Source of the DNA: Draconibacterium orientale | Lineage (GTDB): Bacteria; Bacteroidota; Bacteroidia; Bacteroidales; JAADGE01 | Assembly (NCBI GenBank): GCA_020718265.1 | Contig: DYSM01000211.1 | Location: 1-5,347, forward strand | Direction of reading: 5' to 3' | DNA: 5,347 nt | Part shown: piece after piece, positions 1 through 5,347 of the stretch | How positions within the stretch are numbered: the stretch's first letter is position 1 | How the letters are laid out: every line of letters begins with the position of its first letter | Program-made: the position numbers and the translations under genes | Notes under the pieces: model-generated | The model's input: only the letters and a program-made list of their open reading frames with translations | Databases searched by the model: none | What the model was told of the DNA's origin: nothing

Positions 1-782
1 ACATTCTGTTTTCGAATAATTTTGGCAAACACGTTGGGAACAAAGCGTTTAAGATACACGCCGAAACGCTCTTTGCCTCCAATCGTAAGTTCGTTTTTGT
101 GTTTAAAAATTGCCGATAACGCTTTTTTGGCAAATACTTCGGGCAACATGCCGTTTTGAATTCCGGGGTCGTTCGCTTGTTGCGCCGAACCGTCGCCCAC
201 AACGGCATTCATTGCAATATATGTGCGAATATAACCCGAACAAATCAGCGTAACTTTGATACTATCATCGTGAATTTCAGCACGTAAGCTGTCGAAAAAA
301 CCATGCAACGCATGTTTCGATGCCGCATAAGCCGAGCGCAAAGGCGTGCCGAATTTGCCCGTTAAGCTGCTCATAACCACGATGTGTCCCGATTTTCGCG
401 CAAGCATCGCCGGCAAAACCGCTTTTGTCAAAATCACTGCGCCGAAATAATTTATGTTCATCAATCGCTTATCTACTTCAATTACAGTATCTTTCGCCAA
501 CGAACGCTGACTCACGCCGCCGTTGTGATACAAAATATCAATGTATCCGAACATCGCAAGAGCTTCGGCGGCTTTTGCGGGAAGTTCATCGTGTTTTTCC
601 AAATCCAAAGTCAAAATGCGAACATCGGCATTCGGAATAGTTTGCTTAACTCTCAGTAATTCAGCCTCGCGCCGAGCAGAAACAATAATTCGCGCGCCCG
701 CATTTGCAAACGCATACACCAACGCCTCTCCCGCGCCCGACGACGCGCCTGTAATCCAAACAATTTTTCCCGAAAAATCCAT
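1..782 (-). CDS. Classical short-chain dehydrogenase/reductase, DHRS7-like (C-terminus cut by window edge)
   Basis: This is an NAD(P)-dependent oxidoreductase of the classical SDR family; the substrate cannot be told from sequence. Reading from the ATG at 782-780 gives 260 residues still open at base 1. The Rossmann glycine motif TGASSGAG is at residues 11-18. After the second strand comes SARR (35-38), whose basic residues favour NADPH over NADH. The NNAG-type motif appears as HNGGV (86-90), followed by SQRSLAKDT, which closely resembles human DHRS7. The catalytic tetrad is complete: Asn111, Ser139, Tyr152 and Lys156 (YAASK). The usual PG motif after the active site reads SG (182-183). The protein is cytosolic by appearance, with no signal peptide or clear membrane helix. 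DHRS7-like bacterial proteins are about this long, so probably only a few residues are missing. It is transcribed divergently from the rpn gene. The family call is firm; the substrate is unknown. Confidence 0.93.
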   Translation of the reverse strand, partial: MDFSGKIVWITGASSGAGEALVYAFANAGARIIVSARREAELLRVKQTIPNADVRILTLDLEKHDELPAKAAEALAMFGYIDILYHNGGVSQRSLAKDTVIEVDKRLMNINYFGAVILTKAVLPAMLARKSGHIVVMSSLTGKFGTPLRSAYAASKHALHGFFDSLRAEIHDDSIKVTLICSGYIRTYIAMNAVVGDGSAQQANDPGIQNGMLPEVFAKKALSAIFKHKNELTIGGKERFGVYLKRFVPNVFAKIIRKQN

Positions 783-819
783 TTAATCAAAATATCAGAA
801 ATATTTGTAAAAATAAATA

Positions 820-851
820 AAAATCGTAACCCAACAAAACAGAACGATTTT
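820..851. repeat. 8-bp inverted repeat between the divergent SDR and rpn genes
   Basis: AAAATCGT at 820-827 and its exact complement ACGATTTT at 844-851 are separated by 16 bases. It lies about 40 bases upstream of the SDR start and about 55 bases upstream of the rpn -7 box. This is where an operator acting on either gene could sit, or it could form a weak stem-loop. The arms are AT-rich, so chance is a real alternative. Confidence 0.3.
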
Positions 852-879
852 CACCCTTGGCTGATAATTTCTCGAATGA

Positions 880-912
880 TTGATTCCCAAAACAGAAAAA
901 TGATTAATTTTG
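880..912 (+). promoter_or_regulatory. Probable Bacteroidota-type promoter of the rpn gene
   Basis: TAATTTTG at 905-912 matches the Bacteroidota -7 consensus TAnnTTTG exactly. A TTG at 880-882 lies 22 bases upstream, at the loose end of the expected -33 spacing. The box ends 21 bases before the ATG at 934, giving a short leader. The TTG at 910-912, which could be mistaken for an upstream start codon, is the end of this box. That supports translation from 934. Confidence 0.45.
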
Positions 913-933
913 CAAAACCAAAACAGTAGAATT

Positions 934-1824
934 ATGAGCAAAGTAAACCCCAAAATAGATTTAGTATTCAAGAAACTGTTTGGAACAGAGCAAAATATCA
1001 GTCTTTTAAAATCTTTGGTAAATTCGATACTACCTAAAGATGAGCAAGTTACGAAATTAGAATTAAAAAATCCATATAATCCTTCGGACTATTTAAGCGG
1101 AAAAATTTCATATCTTGATATAAAAGCTACAGATGAAAACGGAAAGTGGTATGATATTGAAATACAAGTTGCACCTTATGATTTTTTCGGAATGCGATTA
1201 CTTTTTTATTGGGCTAAAATGTATAGCACTCAATTAAAAAGTAAACAAACTTATGAAGATTTAAGAAAAACAATTGTAATCAGTTTTATAAACTTTAACT
1301 ATTTCTCTGATAAAGAAGGACATGAACGCTTTCATCGTAGAATTGGATTGACAGATTTAGATACAGGTGAAATTTACGAACAAACAGACGGATTAGAATT
1401 AATATTTGTTGAATTGGAAAAATTCCAAAAAGAATTACCGGATGTTCATACAACACTTGAACGTTGGATAACTTTTTTAAATAAAGCACATGAATATTCA
1501 AACGAAAATTTGCCTAAAGAGATTGCAACTGAAGAAATAAAAAAAGCAATGCAAGAGCTTGAAATAATGTATTTTAACGAAATAGAACAGGAACATTATG
1601 AAAGTCAACAACGCAGATATTTAGATGAGCTTGCCTTACAAAGGCAAAGAGAACGTCATGAAAAACAAGACGAAGGAAAAATACAAAATGCAATTGATGA
1701 AAGAAATATTGAAATTGCAGTAAAGGGTGTAAAAGCCGGTTTTGCAAATGAGATAATCGGAACTCTGACAGATTTATCGGAAACTCAAATAAACGAAATA
1801 CGTAATAAATTAATTTACAAATAA
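934..1824 (+). CDS. Rpn family recombination-promoting nuclease / putative transposase (PDDEXK_2)
   Basis: This 296-residue protein belongs to the Rpn/YhgA-like PD-(D/E)XK nuclease family, often annotated as 'putative transposase' (TIGR01784 type). Family members are DNA endonucleases linked to recombination, and in E. coli some act in phage defence. The N-terminus shows the family hallmark NPKIDLVFKKLFG (5-17). The nuclease core has Asp62 (SYLDIKA) followed by Glu76-x-Gln78 (DIEIQ), an E-x-Q form of the E-x-K motif usual in this family. The middle region (about 85-185) is the conserved extension. From about 200 the sequence is highly charged and probably helical or coiled-coil, ending in a variable tail. 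ATG 934 was chosen over TTG 910 because the latter lies in the promoter box and the family start fits 934. It is AT-rich: 13 of 60 bases are G/C at 1261-1320, against 37 of 60 at 3361-3420 in rarA, suggesting horizontal acquisition. No terminal inverted repeats or second mobile gene are seen. The gene appears intact. Confidence 0.9.
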   Translation: MSKVNPKIDLVFKKLFGTEQNISLLKSLVNSILPKDEQVTKLELKNPYNPSDYLSGKISYLDIKATDENGKWYDIEIQVAPYDFFGMRLLFYWAKMYSTQLKSKQTYEDLRKTIVISFINFNYFSDKEGHERFHRRIGLTDLDTGEIYEQTDGLELIFVELEKFQKELPDVHTTLERWITFLNKAHEYSNENLPKEIATEEIKKAMQELEIMYFNEIEQEHYESQQRRYLDELALQRQRERHEKQDEGKIQNAIDERNIEIAVKGVKAGFANEIIGTLTDLSETQINEIRNKLIYK

Positions 1825-2000
1825 ATAATGTGCCTAACTTATGTCAGATGATAATTGCCGGCTTTCGTGCCAACTTGATTTTTAATTAACAGAAGCGCAA
1901 AATTGAACATAAAATACTATAAATACGGCAACTATGGCTGTTATTTCTCGGCAACCCCAAATCTTTTTTTCGTAATTTCGCAGTCTAAATTTTCACAAAA
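1825..2000. other. Intergenic spacer between rpn and the 201-residue gene
   Basis: No gene is apparent here. I find no strong terminator hairpin for rpn. Two copies of CGGCAAC lie 23 bases apart (1926-1932 and 1949-1955), just upstream of the probable promoter box at 1973. They could be a regulator's half-sites but are short enough to be chance. Confidence 0.4.
1973..1980 (+). promoter_or_regulatory. Probable -7 promoter box for the 201-residue gene and rarA
   Basis: TAATTTCG matches the Bacteroidota -7 consensus TAnnTTTG with one mismatch. It ends 20 bases before the ATG at 2001, almost the same geometry as the box before rpn. No convincing -33 TTG is visible at the expected distance, so this is a moderate call. 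No comparable box occurs between 2607 and 2646, so rarA is likely transcribed from here. Confidence 0.4.
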
Positions 2001-2606
2001 ATGAAACGAAAAATACTTATAATACTTTTCTCGGCGGTGGCGGTCGGCGCGTTGGTTTTCGGCGTGTTCGGCGTTCTGACCTGCAATCAACAGAAAAAAA
2101 TTGCACAATTGGAAGAACATATCGACAAATTAAAAGCTGTTCAGACCCCGATTCGATTCAAAATTACCGAACGCACCGATGAAGATTTTGAAGTTGCCTT
2201 GAAATATTTCGATGCCAACGACGAAGTTATCAATCGTGTTGAAAAAAAATTCAAAGGCTCAGAACTTTCGCTGGATTTTGTAGAGTTCAAAGTGAAAGAC
2301 AGTTACGTGGCATTTCCTTACAAAATGTATTCCGACGAAATTGCACCCGACGACGGTTATCTGATGCTGAACGATTACGACAAAGCCGGATTTCCGCAAA
2401 TTTTTTATCAAAAAGGTTTGAATCCGGAGTTGAAAAAAGGTTTACAAAAGCTGTTTGAAAATTTGAAAGAGAACAAAGTCAATCCGTTTGAAACGTATTT
2501 TGGAAATATGGTTCACGATTTGAAAGGTGTAAAAAATTATCAAACAGGCGTTGTGTATAAAGTTATTGTGCACACCAAAGGCGGTATTGAAGTCGTAGAA
2601 GATTAA
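2001..2606 (+). CDS. Membrane-anchored hypothetical protein, 201 residues
   Basis: I do not recognise this protein. It begins MKRK, followed by a hydrophobic segment (about 5-27). This fits an uncleaved signal anchor with the remainder outside the cytoplasmic membrane. The sequence around Cys28 (VLTC) is a poor lipobox because Thr precedes the Cys, so a lipoprotein is unlikely. Residues 29-48 are charged and heptad-like (QQKKIAQLEEHIDKLK), consistent with a short coiled coil. Residues 50-201 look like a soluble globular domain rich in Lys, Glu, Asp and aromatics, including YVAFPYKMYSDEIAPDDGY (about 103-121). No catalytic motif stands out. Its base composition resembles rarA rather than rpn. 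The stop is 40 bases before the first standard rarA start codon, or 22 bases before the likely ATA, so the two genes are probably one operon. That does not establish a shared function. The ORF is intact and codon use looks genuine. Confidence 0.8.
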   Translation: MKRKILIILFSAVAVGALVFGVFGVLTCNQQKKIAQLEEHIDKLKAVQTPIRFKITERTDEDFEVALKYFDANDEVINRVEKKFKGSELSLDFVEFKVKDSYVAFPYKMYSDEIAPDDGYLMLNDYDKAGFPQIFYQKGLNPELKKGLQKLFENLKENKVNPFETYFGNMVHDLKGVKNYQTGVVYKVIVHTKGGIEVVED

Positions 2607-2646
2607 AAATCATATAGTTATCGCAACAATACCATTAGCAGAGCGT

Positions 2647-3891
2647 TTGCGTCCGAAAGATTTGGACGGCTATGTCGGACAGGAACATCTGGTCGGGAAA
2701 GGTGCCGTTTTGCGCCGAATGATTGAAAGCGGCAAAATTTCGTCGTTTATTCTTTGGGGTCCGCCCGGCGTCGGAAAAACCACGTTGGCAAAAATTATTG
2801 CGCAAAAGCTCGACCGCCCGTTTCACACGTTAAGCGCTGTTACTGCGGGCGTTAAAGATGTGCGCGAAGTCATTAAAAAATCGGAAAGTTCCAACTTTTT
2901 TTCAAATCCGAATCCGATTTTGTTTATCGACGAAATTCACAGATTCAGCAAATCGCAGCAAGATTCGTTGCTCGGCGCGGTGGAGCAAGGCATCGTTACG
3001 CTCATCGGCGCAACGACCGAAAATCCGTCCTTCGAGGTCATTGCGCCGTTGCTTTCGCGCTGCCAAGTGTATGTGTTGAAATCTTTGGAAAAAACAGATT
3101 TAGAAAAACTTCTGCAAAAAGCTCTGACAGAGGATTTTGAGCTTAAAAAGAAATCGATAAAAATTGTTGAAACAAACGCCTTATTTTTACATTCCGGCGG
3201 CGATGCGCGCAAATTGTTGAATATTTTAGATTTGATTTTTTCTAACGAAGAAGATGAATATATCGTAACTGATGAGCTGGTAACCAATACTTTACAACAA
3301 AAGATTGCGCTTTACGACAAAAACGGCGAACAACATTACGACATCATTTCGGCATTCATAAAATCGGTGCGCGGCTCCGACCCGAACGCCGCCGTGTATT
3401 GGCTCGCACGCATGATTGAAGGCGGCGAAGACGTAAAATTCATTGCACGCCGTTTGCTAATTTTGGCTGCCGAAGACATCGGCTTGGCAAATCCGAACGC
3501 GTTGTTGCTCGCAAACGCATGTTTTAACTCCGTAACAATCATTGGTTTACCCGAAGCGCGCATTATTTTGTCGGAAGCCACAATTTACTTGGCAACATCG
3601 CCCAAAAGCAATTCGGCATACTCCGCCATCGACGACGCGCTGCAACTTGTGCGCGAAACCGGAAATTTGCCCGTGCCGCTGCCCTTGCGCAACGCGCCCA
3701 CGAAATTGATGAAACAACTCGGCTACGGCAAAGATTACAAATATGCGCACAGTTATATCGGAAATTTTGTGGAACAGGAATTTTTACCCGATGATATTTC
3801 CGGACGGAAATTTTACGAGCCGCAGCGCAACGCCGCCGAAGTGAAAGCCCGCGAACAACTCAAAATTCATTGGAAAAAATACGAATATTAA
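2647..3891 (+). CDS. rarA: Replication-associated recombination protein A (RarA/MgsA), AAA+ ATPase
   Basis: RarA is a tetrameric AAA+ ATPase related to clamp-loader subunits and eukaryotic WRNIP1/Mgs1. It acts at stalled replication forks and on single-stranded DNA ends. Numbering from TTG 2647, Walker A is GPPGVGKTT (38-46) and Walker B is ILFIDEIHRF (91-100, with Asp95 and Glu96). Sensor 1 is IGATTENPSF (120-129), the arginine finger is in LSRC (Arg138), and sensor 2 is GGDARKLLN (184-192). The C-terminal tetramerisation domain follows, with KSVRGSDPNAAVYWLARM (239-256), ARRL..AAEDIGLANPNA (267-285) and ATSPKSNSAY (316-325). Its length of 414 residues is close to the family norm. TTG 2647 is the first standard start codon in the frame, but the reading frame is open back to 2599 and encodes PLAER at 2632-2646. 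That is the usual RarA N-terminus, so the true start is probably ATA 2629 or another non-standard codon. The product is cytosolic. It follows the 201-residue gene in a likely operon and converges on pssA. Confidence 0.96.
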   Translation: MRPKDLDGYVGQEHLVGKGAVLRRMIESGKISSFILWGPPGVGKTTLAKIIAQKLDRPFHTLSAVTAGVKDVREVIKKSESSNFFSNPNPILFIDEIHRFSKSQQDSLLGAVEQGIVTLIGATTENPSFEVIAPLLSRCQVYVLKSLEKTDLEKLLQKALTEDFELKKKSIKIVETNALFLHSGGDARKLLNILDLIFSNEEDEYIVTDELVTNTLQQKIALYDKNGEQHYDIISAFIKSVRGSDPNAAVYWLARMIEGGEDVKFIARRLLILAAEDIGLANPNALLLANACFNSVTIIGLPEARIILSEATIYLATSPKSNSAYSAIDDALQLVRETGNLPVPLPLRNAPTKLMKQLGYGKDYKYAHSYIGNFVEQEFLPDDISGRKFYEPQRNAAEVKAREQLKIHWKKYEY

Positions 3892-3916
3892 AACGAGAAG
3901 TCAGATTTTGACCTTA

Positions 3917-3941
3917 GATTTTTTTGCAAAAATCATTTTTT
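3917..3941 (+). terminator. Weak hairpin plus T-run after rarA
   Basis: GATTTTT at 3917-3923 pairs with AAAAATC at 3928-3934 around a TTGC loop. It is followed by a run of six T at 3936-3941. The stem has only one G-C pair, so it is weak, but it lies in the 50-base gap between convergent genes. A second imperfect stem (AAGTCA / TGA-C-CTT, 3898-3915, one bulged C) precedes it and could serve the opposite strand. Confidence 0.35.
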
Positions 3942-5090
3942 CTACACGCACGCCTTGCGAATGTTGTATTGCACGTCTTTCAAGCCGTGTTTTACGAGAA
4001 TGTTGGCACACACTTCGCCGACTCTCATGCGCGCAACCTCCTCACTTTCAGCTTCTACACGCATGGTAAGGTAATTTCCCGTACGCACGTCCGTCATGAA
4101 ATCTTTGTATTCGCTTCGAATTTCTTTCAAAATTTCTTCGTTGCGTTTTTGAATAATTTCAGACATAGGAAGTATTTGAATTTCAGCAGAATACATATTT
4201 AATTCCGGAATCGAGAGCGCGAGATGCAAGCCGTCGTTCAAATGGCTGTCTTCCTCTATGATGTGTTGTTTTTTCTGCAAAAGCGATTGTTTTATGGCAA
4301 ACCCGACAGACATAAAAATATACAAGAAAATGACAAGCGGAATTGCCAAAACCTGAAACGCCGCAATCAGAAAAAACGAGGCGATTAAGAAACTAAATCG
4401 AACTGCATTTTTCTTGAAATTCAAGCTCTCAAATTTGAGCGAGAACATGGGCATTCCGACAATCATCAACACTGCAAATATCAGAACCAAAGGCAGATAG
4501 AACCAAACGCTTTCCATGACGAACACTTCCAAGCCGATGATTTTCATTTCCCAAGCGAAGGGGAAAATGTCTAACCATTCGTATAAAATCAGCAGCGTTC
4601 CGGGGTCAAAATCTTTTACGAGCGGCATTGCAGCAAAAAACGTTGCCATCGCCGGTGTCGGCAGTCCGATAAAACTTGAGGTTTGGCGCGTATCGACATT
4701 AAATTTTGCGAGGCGAAGTGCCGCAAAAAGTATCAAAACCGTGGGCGCAAGCAGCATAAATATTTGTTCGACAGGCAAATCGAACGAAAATGCTTTAACT
4801 TTTAACGAAACTTTCAGGAGCTGAAATGTGATAATTGCCGGAGCGACACCAAAATTTACCAAATCGGCAAGCGAATCTAATTGTTTGCCGATTTCCGATT
4901 TTAGTTTAAGCAATCGCGCCGTAAATCCGTCCAAAAAATCGAACACCAAAGCAAAACCTACAAAGTAAGATGTCATGTACAATTTATCCGGATTATTTAT
5001 CGCGTAAAACACGGCAATACTCCCCGACAACAGCCCCAACAACGTTACAATATTGGGCAGAGTAAAATAGCGCAGGTCTTTTGATTTCAT
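3942..5090 (-). CDS. pssA: CDP-diacylglycerol-serine O-phosphatidyltransferase (PssA-like) with C-terminal PurS-like domain
   Basis: PssA is an integral membrane enzyme that joins CDP-diacylglycerol and L-serine to make phosphatidylserine and CMP, the first step to phosphatidylethanolamine. The full CDP-alcohol phosphatidyltransferase signature is present: Asp51, Asp54-Gly55, Ala58-Arg59, Gly68, Asp72 and Asp76. TRQTSSFIGLPTPA (134-147) is typical of PssA rather than of other family members. I count about eight hydrophobic segments, near residues 10-30, 38-56, 77-93, 107-126, 140-158, 195-215, 232-250 and 251-268. The loop at about 160-192 seems longer than in the Bacteroidota PssA proteins I recall. 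Those also usually end near 235 residues, whereas this protein has 382. A charged linker (270-294) leads to a soluble domain (about 295-380) resembling PurS: MYSAEIQI, then DVRTGNYL and VEAESEEVARMRV-x-EVC. The PurS NPxIE motif is absent. The ATG at 5090-5088 immediately precedes the conserved TLPN..T start. The phosphatidyltransferase call is firm; the tail identity is inferred. Confidence 0.92.
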   Translation of the reverse strand: MKSKDLRYFTLPNIVTLLGLLSGSIAVFYAINNPDKLYMTSYFVGFALVFDFLDGFTARLLKLKSEIGKQLDSLADLVNFGVAPAIITFQLLKVSLKVKAFSFDLPVEQIFMLLAPTVLILFAALRLAKFNVDTRQTSSFIGLPTPAMATFFAAMPLVKDFDPGTLLILYEWLDIFPFAWEMKIIGLEVFVMESVWFYLPLVLIFAVLMIVGMPMFSLKFESLNFKKNAVRFSFLIASFFLIAAFQVLAIPLVIFLYIFMSVGFAIKQSLLQKKQHIIEEDSHLNDGLHLALSIPELNMYSAEIQILPMSEIIQKRNEEILKEIRSEYKDFMTDVRTGNYLTMRVEAESEEVARMRVGEVCANILVKHGLKDVQYNIRKACV

Positions 5091-5109
5091 AACTGATTTT
5101 GCCGTTTTG

Positions 5110-5127
5110 ATATTCTCAAAATATTCT
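5110..5127. repeat. Direct repeat ATATTCT spaced 11 bases
   Basis: ATATTCT occurs at 5110-5116 and 5121-5127. The starts are 11 bases apart, about one DNA helical turn, 20-40 bases upstream of the pssA start. Phased direct repeats can be tandem binding sites, but the AT-rich context makes chance plausible. Confidence 0.25.
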
Positions 5128-5159
5128 GTAATTATTTGTTGTCAAGATACTTATAGTTC

Positions 5160-5176
5160 TAAAACTTGTAGTTTTA
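5160..5176. repeat. Perfect palindrome, 7-bp arms, upstream of pssA
   Basis: TAAAACT-TGT-AGTTTTA is a perfect inverted repeat with a 3-base centre, 70 bases upstream of the pssA start. This size and shape suit a dimeric regulator's operator. As RNA it would form a small, weak hairpin in a pssA leader. There is no independent evidence of binding. Confidence 0.35.
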
Positions 5177-5254
5177 CGCAATAAATAAATAACCGACATT
5201 TTTGTATTATTCCAAATTGTAACAACGAATATACAAAAATGAGACCATTCGAGA

Positions 5255-5262
5255 CAAATGTA
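5255..5262 (-). promoter_or_regulatory. Possible -7 box for pssA
   Basis: Read on the minus strand this is TACATTTG, an exact match to TAnnTTTG. No TTG lies at the expected -33 distance upstream, and the box would imply a leader of about 160 bases that contains the palindrome at 5160-5176. An AT-rich region this long gives such a match by chance fairly often, so this is tentative. Confidence 0.2.
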
Positions 5263-5347
5263 ATTTTATTTTTACAGATATAAAAAAAATATTACAAATT
5301 TCTATAAAAATCAAAGATTTAGATGCAAAAACAATCGAAGATTTTTT

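Larger units (their letters stand above)
5091..5347. other. AT-rich upstream region of pssA, no convincing gene
   Basis: These 257 bases precede pssA on the minus strand. They hold a palindrome (5160-5176) and a direct repeat (5110-5127), but no reading frame I can identify. A plus-strand frame is open from 5223 to the edge without any ATG, GTG or TTG start, and a 14-codon ORF begins at ATG 5239. An ATG at 5323 is open for only eight codons before the edge. All are too short or AT-biased to call. Confidence 0.5.

Noticed and set aside
384..786. Plus-strand open frames opposite the SDR gene.
   Set aside because: They are antisense shadows of a gene with complete SDR motifs and have no recognisable features.
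910..933. TTG at 910 as the rpn start, adding eight residues.
   Set aside because: The TTG is the end of a TAnnTTTG promoter box, and the family N-terminus fits ATG 934.
934..1824. Calling the rpn gene an insertion sequence because of its 'transposase' family name.
   Set aside because: No terminal inverted repeats, target-site duplication or DDE motif were seen. The protein is a PD-(D/E)XK nuclease.
2085..2090. Lipoprotein signal at Cys28 of the 201-residue protein.
   Set aside because: Thr at the -1 position makes a poor lipobox, so a membrane anchor is more likely.
2937..3750. Minus-strand open frames within rarA.
   Set aside because: They are antisense shadows of a fully conserved AAA+ coding sequence.
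3924..4824. Plus-strand open frames opposite pssA.
   Set aside because: They are antisense shadows of a gene with an intact phosphatidyltransferase signature.
1850..4841. TGATAATTGCCGG occurs both in the spacer after rpn (1849-1861) and inside pssA (4829-4841), a possible dispersed repeat.
   Set aside because: A single 13-base match in a 5.3-kb window is close to chance expectation, and the flanks do not match.
5207..5347. Minus-strand open frame ending at 5207 as the tail of a gene upstream of pssA.
   Set aside because: It is AT-biased with many Phe, Ile and Lys residues, and I recognise no domain in it.

Overview
The window looks like a chromosomal segment from a member of the Bacteroidota. 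The RarA and PssA sequences are of the type I associate with that phylum. Two genes are preceded by elements resembling the phylum's -7 promoter box (TAnnTTTG) at nearly the same distance from the ATG, and no gene start has a clear Shine-Dalgarno sequence. The DHRS7-like short-chain dehydrogenase and the Rpn/PDDEXK nuclease are also common in this phylum. I cannot name a genus.

Layout from left to right. (1) 1-782, minus strand: an NADP-type short-chain dehydrogenase whose last residues run off the left edge. (2) 783-933: a divergent intergenic region with an 8-bp inverted repeat and a probable promoter for the next gene. (3) 934-1824, plus: an Rpn-family PD-(D/E)XK nuclease gene ('putative transposase'), clearly more AT-rich than its neighbours. 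(4) 1825-2000: a spacer with a probable promoter at its right end. (5) 2001-2606, plus: an unrecognised membrane-anchored protein of 201 residues. (6) 2647-3891, plus: rarA (mgsA), the replication-associated AAA+ ATPase. It lies close behind the 201-residue gene and is probably co-transcribed with it. (7) 3892-3941: a short convergent gap with a weak hairpin plus T-run. (8) 3942-5090, minus: a PssA-type CDP-alcohol phosphatidyltransferase with an extra soluble C-terminal domain that resembles PurS of purine synthesis. (9) 5091-5347: an AT-rich upstream region with a 7-bp-arm palindrome and a helically phased direct repeat, but no convincing gene.

The genes do not form one pathway. They are a housekeeping replication-stress gene (rarA), a phospholipid synthesis gene (pssA), a general oxidoreductase and an accessory nuclease. 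Three points most deserve a second look. The first is the PssA-PurS-like fusion. The second is the rarA start: the conserved N-terminal PLAER stretch is present in frame but is preceded only by non-standard codons such as ATA. The third is the AT-rich rpn gene, which has an in-frame internal ATG that could yield a separate C-terminal product. I see no CRISPR array, rRNA, tRNA or complete mobile element.
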